Shown here in pieces: positions 1 to 9,252 of a stretch of 26,175 nt of DNA. The stretch spans positions 1 through 26,175 of the IMG/VR virus record IMGVR_UViG_3300009192_000002, one strand, 5' to 3'. Each line of letters opens with the position of its first letter. Position 1 is the stretch's first letter. The stretch is from a virus. Under the pieces are notes generated by a model. The model saw only the letters and a list, made by a program, of their open reading frames with translations. It did not search any database and had not been told where the DNA came from. The position numbers were made by a program, and so were the translations under genes.

Positions 1-315
1 TAAATCAGATAATTCTACAATCATAGGTCTAGGGGCAGTATGTGGTCTAAAAGAAAAGAACCTCATATTTTTTGTCTGAATCAACTGTCCTGCTGATGTA
101 TTAATATCATCCATAACAGTATCACCATCTTTGTCCATACCTACAGCTAGGTAAAACTCTTTTGTGGCTTTAGAGCCATCTAAGGATTCATGTGTATTTG
201 CATCAAACACACCAATTTGTCCTATAGCTAAAGTTCCAACATTTGCTCCAGCAGGGAGAACAGCTTGGTCTCCTTTGGTAACTAAGATTTGGAACACATC
301 ATTGTTTCTACTCAT
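1..315 (-). CDS. Partial virion-module protein (N-terminal 105 residues)
   Basis: An open frame runs from an ATG at 313-315 off the left edge of the window with no stop. It begins MSRNNDVFQILVTKGDQ and continues with a segment containing GTLAIGQIGVFDANTH. It sits 5 nt downstream of the 238-residue neck-like gene, so it belongs to the same late transcript. The Gly/Ala-rich beginning without a signal peptide fits a phage structural protein, but I do not recognise a specific family. The C-terminus is not in the window, so length and function cannot be judged. Confidence 0.7.
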   Translation of the reverse strand, partial: MSRNNDVFQILVTKGDQAVLPAGANVGTLAIGQIGVFDANTHESLDGSKATKEFYLAVGMDKDGDTVMDDINTSAGQLIQTKNMRFFSFRPHTAPRPMIVELSDL

Positions 316-320
316 AATTT

Positions 321-1037
321 TTATTTTAAATTGTTAAGACCAAGTTTATTTAACTTAATCTGGTAATCTGGCATTTGTATTTCACCAGTAATTAATAAAA
401 CTGCAATATCCACTATTTCTCTATGTGTATGTTCTGGGAGTTCACAATTCACAGAACCAGTTAAGAGAGTACCTGAAGGTAATCTATACTGCCCACCTCT
501 AAAATCCTTTGCATTGTGGATATAAGTTAATTTTTTCAAATAACTAAGGCAAAAGGATGTTATACTAAAGGTATTATCAGTATATAATTTTACACCATTT
601 TTATTAAAAACTCCATTCACAGTCCTCCATTCAAAACTAGATTTATCAAAAGGACTATTTTCAAATTCATCATCATGTTGTCTAGGATAAAACCTAGCTC
701 TGACATCTTTACAACTTCCTTTATCCATTAGTACATCAGCTTTTATAAAATGCCAATAATCACTAGGTAAAGTTACATTGTCTCCTACAACTGCAATACA
801 AGCTGAAGGGTCAGTATCAGGTGTTACAACCAATGGTCTAATATCATCAATACTTCTTTGAGATGTTTCAAACCCTAAATTATCTTTTAGTCTAGGGTTT
901 GCTACTATCTTAACAAACAATTCTGCTCCCTCATTAAGTTTCCAATCAATTTCAGGAATTAGTAAATTTTTATATTGTTGAGTGTCAATTTTATTTAATT
1001 TCATCTTGACATCATAATGCATCTCTTCTATTGTCAT
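321..1037 (-). CDS. Putative neck/adaptor (ring-like) virion protein
   Basis: This 238-residue protein has an N-terminal helical part resembling head-tail adaptor proteins: an EIDWKLNEGAELFV segment followed by FETSQRSIDDIRPLV. From memory, this arrangement is shared by a conserved crAss-like structural protein of the neck. It has no signal peptide, membrane segment or catalytic motif. It lies 2 nt after the stop of the 265-residue gene and 5 nt before the next one, in a tight late operon downstream of the capsid gene. The structural role is inferred from position and this resemblance; which neck ring it forms is unknown. It could instead be a head-completion protein. Confidence 0.6.
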   Translation of the reverse strand: MTIEEMHYDVKMKLNKIDTQQYKNLLIPEIDWKLNEGAELFVKIVANPRLKDNLGFETSQRSIDDIRPLVVTPDTDPSACIAVVGDNVTLPSDYWHFIKADVLMDKGSCKDVRARFYPRQHDDEFENSPFDKSSFEWRTVNGVFNKNGVKLYTDNTFSITSFCLSYLKKLTYIHNAKDFRGGQYRLPSGTLLTGSVNCELPEHTHREIVDIAVLLITGEIQMPDYQIKLNKLGLNNLK

Positions 1038-1039
1038 AA

Positions 1040-1837
1040 TTAATCAGTTACTGCTGACATTAATCTCAGCTTTAAGTCTTGGTTTTCATCACTTTTTAAA
1101 TACTTAATAACATCAAAAACATCTCCTCCTAGAACTGAATCATGGTAAAAGATTTTGTGTCCTTCTTTTCTAAGAATACTTTTTTGTAAACATTCAAGAA
1201 CCATAGAGTGTAAACTAACTTCAGTATCATCCATTTGAATATATCTTAATACATCCTTAGAATTTTTCTCAAGTAACTTATCTAATTCAACTTCTACAAG
1301 TCCATCAGATTTTCCTCTAATATTTTTTCCTCCTATAATCATTATCAATTGAATTTTCTTATCTCTTGATATTTTTGTTGATTCTACAATTGCTTTCTTC
1401 TTGATAGCAATTTTTGTAGCTTTTAATTCAACTTCTTCAGTTTCATCAATCATTACATGAGTTGCTTCAGGATATAAACCTTGTTCATATTCAGCTTGAG
1501 AGTTTGCTATAAACTTACTAGCTTTCATATTTTTTATTTTAATAAAATCTAACCCTTTAGTTGTGTCAAAAAACATTGTAGCATTTAACATTTTAAAGGT
1601 AGATGTTGAGCTATCCCAAAATGGGTGAGCTTTTTCAGGATTAAAATTAGGACTTAAATCATAATTAATATTATGTTTATTTTTTAACATATCTATGTCT
1701 TCCTCTGTTAATCCTGTGTCATACAACATTGTATCACTATTTACTAAAACTTGAAACTTTTTTGGTCTAGTGAAATTATCTTTCCCAGTTTTACCATGCC
1801 ACTTCTTTTTGTCTATTGGTCTTACTTCTATTTTCAT
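1040..1837 (-). CDS. Conserved crAss-like head protein downstream of MCP
   Basis: This 265-residue protein begins MKIEVRPIDKKKWHGKTGK. It contains PHPFWDSST near residue 72 and a YPEATHVMIDETEEVELKA stretch near residue 122, features I associate with a conserved protein encoded next to the crAss-like major capsid gene. The middle (about 130-200) is Lys-rich and helical. It has no signal peptide or enzyme motif. It follows the capsid gene after an 85-nt gap that holds a terminator-like hairpin, so it is probably made at a lower level than capsid. A virion (head or head-vertex) role is inferred from context; its exact function is unknown. Confidence 0.6.
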   Translation of the reverse strand: MKIEVRPIDKKKWHGKTGKDNFTRPKKFQVLVNSDTMLYDTGLTEEDIDMLKNKHNINYDLSPNFNPEKAHPFWDSSTSTFKMLNATMFFDTTKGLDFIKIKNMKASKFIANSQAEYEQGLYPEATHVMIDETEEVELKATKIAIKKKAIVESTKISRDKKIQLIMIIGGKNIRGKSDGLVEVELDKLLEKNSKDVLRYIQMDDTEVSLHSMVLECLQKSILRKEGHKIFYHDSVLGGDVFDVIKYLKSDENQDLKLRLMSAVTD

Positions 1838-1874
1838 TATATCTTTATTATTTAATTTTTTCTTTATAAAACTT

Positions 1875-1906
1875 AAAAAGAATTAAGGAGGTTTTTACAC
1901 CTCCTT
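1875..1906 (-). terminator. Terminator or attenuator after the capsid gene
   Basis: On the minus strand, an 8-bp stem AAGGAGGT/ACCTCCTT (1899-1906 with 1885-1892) and a 6-nt loop are followed by AATTCTTTTT. This is the shape of a Rho-independent terminator. It lies between the capsid gene and two further structural genes that have no visible promoter of their own, so partial read-through (attenuation) is more likely than full termination. Confidence 0.7.
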
Positions 1907-1922
1907 TATCCTTATATATTTC

Positions 1923-3386
1923 TTAGTTATTTCTTGATAGAATTAACTCTCCACATTTAGTAATATCATGGATGTGTACACCACATGATTTCCCAACATG
2001 CATTTCATAGTAATCTCCAGCATGAGCAGAAGAACCACCTTTCTTTGGTCCATAAGGTCCAACTGTACCTTCAATGTAAGTGAATGATTCAGAATCTTTC
2101 TTTTTCATTAACTTAATGTTAGAAGATTTAGAAGTTTCTCCAGAGAAGTCCAAGAATGTAATTCTTTGAGACTCTACAGGATAACCTGATACTTCATCAA
2201 TTTCAAAGTTGATTTCTCTATCATCATACAATGGATTGTGGATTAACTCAAGAGTTGCCCCATTTGCCATATTGTACTTCACATATTGATAACCAGCTTC
2301 TAAACCATTAGAGTGCATATCAGATTGTACTTTATTAGTATAAACTTCTACATTCTTAATGAATCCAGATTTGTTCATCCAATCTTCAATTGCTCTATGG
2401 AAAATTAACATACCATATTCCCCAGTATAACCTTTGATTTTTCTACCTTTTCCTGGTTTAGTTCTTGAATAGAAAATGTCCATTAAGTACTCTTCAATCA
2501 TCTTTGCAGACAAGTGAGTATATCTGTGAATATGAGAATCTTCCAATTGCTCTTGTACTCCTGGTCCAGACCTTACTGGTCTTCCATTTGCACCTATCAC
2601 AGTATCAGCACTTCTTGTGTACCAAACACCTCTTTCAAGTTCTCTGTACCATTGTTGCCAGTACTCTACTTCAGCATATTTCATCCATGAATCATGGTAA
2701 CCACCTTTTGAATCAGGAATCTTGACAGCTAACACTTCTTGTGCAGCATAATCAGTAATCTTATACTTCTTTCTGAATTTAGACATCTTGTTGCTCAATG
2801 CAATAGGTGTACTAAATTGAGTAGAACCTGACTGTTCAGCAGCTTCTTCATAAAGAGAGAATAACTTACTCCATTGTGTACCTGGTTTCAAGTACTTAAC
2901 TGGAATAAATGCTTGAGCATCATCAGTTACCATTCTAACTGTATATACCCATCCATCTCCATGTCTTTGAACTTCATCAGTAATCCTAACTTGGAATCTC
3001 TTATTAGAAGTTCCAGGACTTAATACATCCCCAGGAACATACCAATTTTCATCCAATTTAAGTTTTAAAGTTCTCTTGAACTTTCCAGGAGTAGTATTTG
3101 AAACAGGTTCAACATTTTCCATAACCACAAGTGGTCTAGTGTTTGCACCTTTCAAATCCCATTCCCATGAGGTAGAAGTGATAGTTTCTTCTGTTGCTTT
3201 ATTCCCCATTAACATTGATAACAAAGGGTTATCAGAGTAATAGTTTTCAGCAGAGAATAATTTATCCATCTGTCCCATCAGTTTGTGTGGTTTTGCAATA
3301 AGAGCTGCCCCTAAGTGAGATTGCTCTGTCATGTTTGCATTCCACTCCATTTCTTTAGTAATTAATTTACTTCCAAGTGTTGCCAT
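1923..3386 (-). CDS. Major capsid protein (crAss-like, HK97-fold expected)
   Basis: This 487-residue protein is of the size usual for crAss-like major capsid proteins and sits in the expected place after the portal and the acidic scaffold-like gene. The N-terminus, MATLGSKLITKEMEWNANMT, starts a helical arm. Internal blocks include PVKYLKPGTQWSKLFSLYEE and a conserved region around YGMLIFHRAIEDWMNKSGF. The C-terminus contains GPYGPKKGGSSAHAGDYYEMHVG. There are no enzyme motifs or signal peptide. Base composition is less extreme than in neighbouring genes, as expected of a highly expressed gene. A terminator hairpin lies directly downstream. The HK97 fold is family knowledge rather than visible in the sequence. 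Confidence 0.85.
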   Translation of the reverse strand: MATLGSKLITKEMEWNANMTEQSHLGAALIAKPHKLMGQMDKLFSAENYYSDNPLLSMLMGNKATEETITSTSWEWDLKGANTRPLVVMENVEPVSNTTPGKFKRTLKLKLDENWYVPGDVLSPGTSNKRFQVRITDEVQRHGDGWVYTVRMVTDDAQAFIPVKYLKPGTQWSKLFSLYEEAAEQSGSTQFSTPIALSNKMSKFRKKYKITDYAAQEVLAVKIPDSKGGYHDSWMKYAEVEYWQQWYRELERGVWYTRSADTVIGANGRPVRSGPGVQEQLEDSHIHRYTHLSAKMIEEYLMDIFYSRTKPGKGRKIKGYTGEYGMLIFHRAIEDWMNKSGFIKNVEVYTNKVQSDMHSNGLEAGYQYVKYNMANGATLELIHNPLYDDREINFEIDEVSGYPVESQRITFLDFSGETSKSSNIKLMKKKDSESFTYIEGTVGPYGPKKGGSSAHAGDYYEMHVGKSCGVHIHDITKCGELILSRNN

Positions 3387-3414
3387 AATTGTTTATTTTT
3401 TATTATTTAATTTA

Positions 3415-4572
3415 TTAAAAGAAATCAGCTAAACTTTCTTTTTTGTTTTTTTGTGAACTACCTGTTGCTGATTTTGGTGTAATTGTCTTACCTCTTCTGA
3501 TGTCCTCTTTAACCTTCTTAGCTACCTTTGTTGTTGCTTCAGTTTTGATACTTTCAAAATTGAAATCATCTTTTATTAATTTTGCAATCAATATTCTTTT
3601 ATTTTCATCTTTTAATGCTGAATATAAATCTGTTTCCATTTGTGTAGCATAAGTACCATTACTCATTTTCACAGTTTTATCAGACATATAAGTAGGTAAA
3701 GTTTTCTTATCATCTTTAGACAATTTGATACCATTAACCTCTTCAGTTTCTTTTAGCATAACAGTTAAGTTATTTTTAAACTTTCTTCTGTTAGCTTTAT
3801 CAGCTTTTACTTTTTCTTCATTTGCTTTGAACATGGCTGTTTTATTCAATTCATCTTGAGCTTTCCATTTTTCAAAATGTTTATCAGCCATTACATCCAA
3901 TTTTCCTGAATCTTTTAAAAATTCTATTTGTGTAGCAATATCTTCATCATCATAACCAGCAGTTTTTAGCTGGTCTTTAACTACTAATTCTTTATTAGCA
4001 TCTACACTCATATCCATATCAGCACTAATTCCTGTAGTACTAGTACTTGAGACTTTATTAAAGAACTCACTTACATCTCCTCCATTCATAGCAAACTTAT
4101 TAAGTTCTTTTACTACATCTGGAAGTTCTTCAAATAGTCCAGTTAATCTGTCTTTAATTTTTTCATCTATTGAATCTTCTAAAATTTCTTCAGCTAGTTC
4201 AGATGTCATTTCAGTTCCTTCTTCTAGTTCATAATCTATAAGACCTTTATCTTTTAAATATTGAACTGTAGATACTGAAGTTTCTGATGTAACTTTTTCT
4301 CCTTCATCTGAAGTTGAAGCATCCCCTGATTCATTATCATCTTCTTCCTCTTCACTTTCTTCTTCTGTTTCTTCAAAACTAAAAGTTACTTCTTCTTTAG
4401 GGTTATCATTACTTTCATCCCCTTTATCTTCTCCTCCTTTATCTTCTATATCATCATTTTCAATCTCTTCAACTACTGTTGTAGTTTCTTCAGCTTCTCC
4501 AAAGAAGGCATCTTCTGTTGAAGGTGCATCCCATTCAAATGTTTCTTCTGTATTGTTATTTTCTGTACTCAT
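3415..4572 (-). CDS. Acidic scaffold-like head assembly protein
   Basis: This 385-residue protein lies between portal and capsid genes, the usual place for a scaffolding protein. Residues 1-95 are extremely acidic and low-complexity (long Glu/Asp runs such as EETEEESEEEEDDNE). The middle is helical (ELAEEILEDSIDEKIKDRL), and the C-terminal third is Lys-rich (KKVKEDIRRGKTITPKS), ending SLADFF. An acidic tail plus a basic capsid-binding C-terminus is typical of scaffolds. No protease triad is apparent. A promoter-like sequence ends only 5 nt upstream of the ATG, so the mRNA may be nearly leaderless. The scaffold role is inferred. Confidence 0.6.
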   Translation of the reverse strand: MSTENNNTEETFEWDAPSTEDAFFGEAEETTTVVEEIENDDIEDKGGEDKGDESNDNPKEEVTFSFEETEEESEEEEDDNESGDASTSDEGEKVTSETSVSTVQYLKDKGLIDYELEEGTEMTSELAEEILEDSIDEKIKDRLTGLFEELPDVVKELNKFAMNGGDVSEFFNKVSSTSTTGISADMDMSVDANKELVVKDQLKTAGYDDEDIATQIEFLKDSGKLDVMADKHFEKWKAQDELNKTAMFKANEEKVKADKANRRKFKNNLTVMLKETEEVNGIKLSKDDKKTLPTYMSDKTVKMSNGTYATQMETDLYSALKDENKRILIAKLIKDDFNFESIKTEATTKVAKKVKEDIRRGKTITPKSATGSSQKNKKESLADFF

Positions 4573-4576
4573 ATTG

Positions 4577-4607
4577 CAAATTTAAGATTATATATTAATT
4601 TATTCAA
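4577..4607 (-). promoter_or_regulatory. Bacteroidetes-type promoter before scaffold and MCP
   Basis: Reading the minus strand, TTG (4607-4605) is followed after 20 nt by TAAATTTG (4584-4577), matching the Bacteroidetes TTG-N19-21-TAnnTTTG pattern. It would drive the scaffold and capsid genes independently of the upstream late promoter. Its distance from the ATG at 4572 implies a start site at or next to the initiation codon. Confidence 0.55.
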
Positions 4608-4648
4608 GTTAAAACTTAATTTTTGTAAAGTTGTGTGTAATAGCTTTT

Positions 4649-7060
4649 TTATGATTTTGCTGTTTTATCAGCTTTAGAAGATGCTATTTTCTTCTCTTCT
4701 ATCTTTACTTTATCTTTATGTTCAATTTTAGATTGTTCAAATTTATCCCTTTCTAATTGATTCTTATCTCTTTGTATCTCAGCATTTACTCCATCTCTAG
4801 CAATCTCTATGAAATCATTCACTCCATCATTGTCTTTATCCATGTCAGGATTGAAAGATGCTCCCATTATAGAAGATTGTACTACAACAGTTTTCCTTCT
4901 CTCTTCTTCTTTAAGGACTACTAACTCTTTTGCTTCTTCATGTTCTTCTCTAGCTCTTTGTCTCTTCTTTTCCTCTTCAGCAGCTTGAGCATCAAGTGCA
5001 GCTTTTTGTGCTTGTATATCTTGTTCTTTTCTGTCTTTTTCAGCAGCTTTTAAAGTTTCTTCAGCTTCAACTATTCCTTCTTGTCTTAATAATGAAGCAA
5101 TATCTGAAAGTTCTGCTTTTTGATTTTGCATTGCAGCATGACCAAGTTGTTTTATAGCATCTAAAGCTTCTTGTGCTTTAGAAGAGTTAGATACAAATAT
5201 TCCTATAGTACTTGCATCTAGTAAACCTATATCCATATTAATTACTTTCCTAGACATATCATCTAGTACATAATGTAATTTTTTAGGTTTGTTTTGTGCA
5301 TAAGCAATTTTTGCTGATTCTATTAAAGCTTGTAGAACATTTCTTTTTACATTATTATGTAGTTCAAAATATGGTTCTAATATATGAGAAGTTTGAATTA
5401 AATTTTGTCTATTGTTTCCTACAGATTCTGATGCACTTGCTTGACCTTCTACAGCTTCAGTAATTCCTACTGATGCTCCAGCTTGTCTTTTTAAGTATTC
5501 AGCAAATTCTACATATTTCCCAATATCAGATGCTAATGATAAATCAATGGTCTTAGCCATTGTGTTTACATCATTATACTCCATTCCTTCTTCATTTGAA
5601 TCATACCACATAAATGGTGAGCTTTCAAAAAAGTATTGCCATTTTTCTAAATCAATTCCTGCACTATCAGGAATAGCATTTATATTCATCATTACTTTCT
5701 TTCCTTTATCTGATGCTATAAGTAACTCAATTCTATACATAACAATGTTATAATAGTATTGGTAAACTTTTAGTCTATCCATTAAGGAAGTAGGCAATGA
5801 GTTCATATTATCACAGATTGCTCCATAATAAGGTAATTTGCAATGATATAAATTATCTAGGTCTTTGAATTGCCCAGGAACAGGTCTCATGTTTACATAT
5901 ATATCTGAATTAATCTTCCAAGTCTCATAAACTTCAGGAATCCATTCTTCTTCAATTTCTACGTCTCCTGCATCAGGATTCAATTCATATTTTTCATTAA
6001 CTATAGTAGTTTGTTCATCTCCATTATCATCTAAGAAAGTTAAGAATTTTAATTTTCTTAATGACTTCCAAACACAATGTAAAACTCTTACAGTATTATT
6101 TTCTTCTTCTACATAAGTTCCAAAATTAAACTCACTATTAGTTGCTCTAACTTGAGTGTACTGAGCATAGTCAGAATATATTTTATCAATTTCTGTATTA
6201 GTTAATTCATCTCCTAAATATCCTATTACTTGTGAAGGTGTCATTCTATATTCACAACTTGCAGATTCTGCATCTTCTACAAAATTTGTATCAGTATTTA
6301 CATTACAGTTAAACCTCATAGAATTTACATTCCACACTTCAGGCTCTCCATTCAAAATACCTACATACATTATCTCTTTTGCAGACAAATTCATGTGTTT
6401 AAATGCTGTGTTAAATTTTGTTTTAACATCACATTTCTTTATTAAATATTCAAGTAACTGGTGGTGTAATACCTCAGCAGGGTCTTGATGTTCCCTTTCC
6501 ATATATTTCTTAACTGCATCAGGAGTTGCAGCTTTAGTTTCTTGTGCTACTTTTTGTTGTATTTTTTGAACTTCTTCTTCACTTAATTTTTTTCCTTCAG
6601 GAGTTTGATATTTAACTTCAATATCTTGTCTAATAGGTCTCATTATTTCAGAAATAACAAAATCTCTAATCTTCCCAAATTCAGCTTGTTCTCTTCTAGT
6701 TGTAGCTTCAGGATTAGTTGCAACTACTTTCCAAGAGAAAGGTCTTTTCATTTCCATACCTAGAATAGCTTTAATCTTTCCAGATGAAATATCTCTGTTG
6801 ACCATTGATGCAGGAAGTTCTCCTACTCCATCACCTTGAGGATTACAAACATAACTAAAATCTTTTAGGTTAAGAATATTATTAAATAAGTCATAATTGA
6901 CTTTCATTCTTTTATGTTCAGAGACTTCTCCCTGCCCACTACTTAATAGATTACCATGAGAATTATCTAATTCATCAGCTCTATCTCTATACCATTGTTT
7001 GTTCTTAGCATTTTTTTGGGAGATGCTAAGTCTTTGATTTTGTATTTTTGTTTTCTCCAT
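4649..7060 (-). CDS. Portal protein (crAss-like)
   Basis: A portal of about 803 residues sits directly after TerL, in the expected gene order and size for crAss-like phages. I chose the ATG at 7060 (MEKTKIQNQRLS); a TTG at 7078 would add six residues but overlaps the -7 box of a likely promoter. The N-terminal two thirds carry a portal-like mix of helices (PASMVNRDISSGKIKAILGME; MNSLPTSLMDRLKVYQYYYN; EYLKRQAGASVGITEAVEGQ). The C-terminal ~170 residues form a long charged coiled coil (KRQRAREEHEEAKELVVLKE). It is interrupted by DMDKDNDGVND (encoded at 4814-4846), a calcium-loop-like motif. The dodecameric vertex role is family knowledge. Confidence 0.82.
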   Translation of the reverse strand: MEKTKIQNQRLSISQKNAKNKQWYRDRADELDNSHGNLLSSGQGEVSEHKRMKVNYDLFNNILNLKDFSYVCNPQGDGVGELPASMVNRDISSGKIKAILGMEMKRPFSWKVVATNPEATTRREQAEFGKIRDFVISEIMRPIRQDIEVKYQTPEGKKLSEEEVQKIQQKVAQETKAATPDAVKKYMEREHQDPAEVLHHQLLEYLIKKCDVKTKFNTAFKHMNLSAKEIMYVGILNGEPEVWNVNSMRFNCNVNTDTNFVEDAESASCEYRMTPSQVIGYLGDELTNTEIDKIYSDYAQYTQVRATNSEFNFGTYVEEENNTVRVLHCVWKSLRKLKFLTFLDDNGDEQTTIVNEKYELNPDAGDVEIEEEWIPEVYETWKINSDIYVNMRPVPGQFKDLDNLYHCKLPYYGAICDNMNSLPTSLMDRLKVYQYYYNIVMYRIELLIASDKGKKVMMNINAIPDSAGIDLEKWQYFFESSPFMWYDSNEEGMEYNDVNTMAKTIDLSLASDIGKYVEFAEYLKRQAGASVGITEAVEGQASASESVGNNRQNLIQTSHILEPYFELHNNVKRNVLQALIESAKIAYAQNKPKKLHYVLDDMSRKVINMDIGLLDASTIGIFVSNSSKAQEALDAIKQLGHAAMQNQKAELSDIASLLRQEGIVEAEETLKAAEKDRKEQDIQAQKAALDAQAAEEEKKRQRAREEHEEAKELVVLKEEERRKTVVVQSSIMGASFNPDMDKDNDGVNDFIEIARDGVNAEIQRDKNQLERDKFEQSKIEHKDKVKIEEKKIASSKADKTAKS

Positions 7061-7075
7061 AGTTGATATATTTAG

Positions 7076-7106
7076 CAAATATACAAAAATTAATTCTTTT
7101 TGTACA
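7076..7106 (-). promoter_or_regulatory. Possible promoter before the portal gene
   Basis: The minus strand has TATATTTG at 7083-7076, a full match to the TAnnTTTG -7 box, about 16 nt upstream of the portal ATG at 7060. No TTG is found at the right distance upstream, so the -33 half is weak. It lies next to the end of the TerL gene. It also argues against starting the portal at TTG 7078. Confidence 0.3.
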
Positions 7107-9249
7107 TTTTATCTATCATGTTTACTAAATCTTTTATTTTTTTATTTTCATCTTTCTCTTTGTATTCTTTTCCAAGAGCATCTTCTTGTACTTGAAACAT
7201 ACACATGAATAGGGATGAGACTAAATCAAAGTTACCTTTTCTACTATAAAATATTAATTCTTCTAATAGTCTAATAGAATAGATTCTATCTATAACTCTA
7301 ATTGCTCCTCCATTTTCATCATAATCTAATACAGTTAATAACCATTCTTTTACATATCTTTCTCCTGCATCTTTTAATTGTAAGTTCATGTGGCAACCAT
7401 ATATCCTAGCTACTTTAGATTTTTTAATATTTTTACTAATTACTGTATCAGGTTGAGAAGCAAGAAGGTGTAACTTTTTTATTCTTCTAAAATAATTCTT
7501 TACCCCTGTTACTTCATTTTCATGCATTATCTGTGCATTATATAATTCAGCTAACATTTCTGCTACTCTATCTATAGCATCTGCTGATTCCAATCTTCCT
7601 ACATATTCTGCTACTAATATACTGTGATAAACTGTACCAATATGTACTCCTTTATATACACAAATTGCTGCCAAAGAAGTACCTTCATCTTGTCTAATAG
7701 GGTCATATCCTATTTTATATAAACCTCTAGGTGCATTATATACTGGGTACTCATATATCATAGGTACACCCCTTTTATCTTTAGGCATAGTATTAAGACT
7801 AATAATAGGTGTAGCTTTACCATTTAATAGTGGTTTTGCTGTAACTTTACCTTCTACATAATTTAACTCTACAGGTGTTCCTTTTGTATTCTGCCAATCA
7901 TTAGCTTTTACTTTAGCTAATTGTGCTTTTAATTCTACTACAGGAAAGTTATTTACTGATACTCCAGCAAATGCTTCTCCTGGACCAAGAGGTTTCTCTT
8001 GCATTCTTCTTTGTATTTCAGAAGAACTTGCACCATTTTTTATTAATTCTTTTCTTGTTGATAGCTCTAGTTGTTTAGCAGCTTCTCTATCTGAGTTACC
8101 TTGCTTATCATAATAACCCTCCATATTCCAGTTGATAGGGTGGAAAAATCCACATTGAGTTTCACTCATCCCCTCATCCCAAATATTATCAAATGGTAAT
8201 AAATCAAAAGCTTGTGGTCTTGAGTGCATGTCAGCATAATCTGCTGTACCTCCTTCCATATCTCCTGATGTACCAAATATAGTAATCATTCCAGTTTTAA
8301 TTGCTCCTGCCTTTACACAATCTTCTGAAGCTGAATATAAATCTTTTAAAAGTCCTGGAGTACCAAATGCTCCTGATTCTTCAATATAAATATCTTCTGC
8401 ATCTTTCCCCCTGTTGGCATCTGCATTATCTTTACAAGTAGTTGCTAATATTTCTGATTTAAATCCTTCTTCAATTCTAATTCCATTTTTATAAATAAGA
8501 TAAGAAGACTTTATATGGTCAGTTTTATTTACAACATCTGATGGCATTGCAAATGCAGTATTCATATTAATAAAGTTAATATAATCTACTGACATTGAGA
8601 ATAACCCTTTAGGGTATAGATATTTTTTCTCATAAGCATTAAATATTGTCAATGACCTTGGTTTAGTAAAAAAGTTATTTGCAGCAACTGATGCTGACTT
8701 ATAAGAATATCCTTTTCTTCTTGATTTACCTACAATTAAATTAAAACCTCCTTTAAGGAAATCTACTTTAATTTTTACTTCTAAATGTAACCCTTCAAAT
8801 AATTTTTTTAATTCTACAGCTTGAGCCATAGATTCTAATTCTATTACAGCTTCTTTGACTTCATCATCATCTACAGAAGCTTCTAAAATTCCTTTTTTTG
8901 CAATTTCTCTACACCAAAAATAATTATAATCTCCATCCCAGAAATCTGGGAAGCTATTAATTTTCCTAGTAATTTTTGCAGTAGTGTCTTCTACTTTTTG
9001 TATAGGACAATAATTTAAATAGAAATAATGGTCTCCTGTTATTTTTGCTCCTCCTACAGTATGACCATTCATACATCTTCTTCTTTCTTCTTTCCAATAG
9101 TCAAACCAATTGGGGGACTCCCAAGGGTCTCCACAGTAGTAACCATGTTTTATAAATTGTAGAGCAGGTTCTCTGAAACATTGGGTGTTAATCCAAGTTC
9201 CATCAGGATTCCTTATTGATTCTACTTTTCCATCTAAATAATCTTCCAT
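7090..9249 (-). CDS. terL: Terminase large subunit
   Basis: This 719-residue DNA-packaging motor has an ATPase followed by a nuclease. The N-terminus has a crAss-like signature (GYYCGDPWESPNWFDYW; ITGDHYFYLNYCPI, about 37-83). The Walker A-like loop is VGKSRRKGYS at about 173-182, a divergent P-loop. Walker B is DIYIEESG at about 286-293, and the coupling motif is GTSGD at about 326-330. The RNase H-like nuclease shows D516 (IGYDP), E577/E579 (MHENEV) and D675 (KGNFDLVSSL), so the acidic residues are intact. It cuts concatemeric DNA and pumps it through the portal encoded next. It starts 3 nt after the upstream gene. A separate small terminase is not recognisable. Confidence 0.93.
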   Translation of the reverse strand: MEDYLDGKVESIRNPDGTWINTQCFREPALQFIKHGYYCGDPWESPNWFDYWKEERRRCMNGHTVGGAKITGDHYFYLNYCPIQKVEDTTAKITRKINSFPDFWDGDYNYFWCREIAKKGILEASVDDDEVKEAVIELESMAQAVELKKLFEGLHLEVKIKVDFLKGGFNLIVGKSRRKGYSYKSASVAANNFFTKPRSLTIFNAYEKKYLYPKGLFSMSVDYINFINMNTAFAMPSDVVNKTDHIKSSYLIYKNGIRIEEGFKSEILATTCKDNADANRGKDAEDIYIEESGAFGTPGLLKDLYSASEDCVKAGAIKTGMITIFGTSGDMEGGTADYADMHSRPQAFDLLPFDNIWDEGMSETQCGFFHPINWNMEGYYDKQGNSDREAAKQLELSTRKELIKNGASSSEIQRRMQEKPLGPGEAFAGVSVNNFPVVELKAQLAKVKANDWQNTKGTPVELNYVEGKVTAKPLLNGKATPIISLNTMPKDKRGVPMIYEYPVYNAPRGLYKIGYDPIRQDEGTSLAAICVYKGVHIGTVYHSILVAEYVGRLESADAIDRVAEMLAELYNAQIMHENEVTGVKNYFRRIKKLHLLASQPDTVISKNIKKSKVARIYGCHMNLQLKDAGERYVKEWLLTVLDYDENGGAIRVIDRIYSIRLLEELIFYSRKGNFDLVSSLFMCMFQVQEDALGKEYKEKDENKKIKDLVNMIDKMYKKN

Positions 9250-9252
9250 AAT

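Noticed and set aside
2465-2725. A plus-strand open frame opposite the capsid gene; similar ones oppose the scaffold-like (3443-3652), portal (5547-5753), oxygenase (15010-15261), 700-residue (21707-21961) and 123-residue (23510-23707) genes.
   Set aside because: They are antisense shadows of well-supported genes, without leaders or sensible protein composition.
7061-7078. Starting the portal at TTG 7078 (six more residues).
   Set aside because: It needs a rare start codon and overlaps a TATATTTG promoter box; the ATG at 7060 is better.
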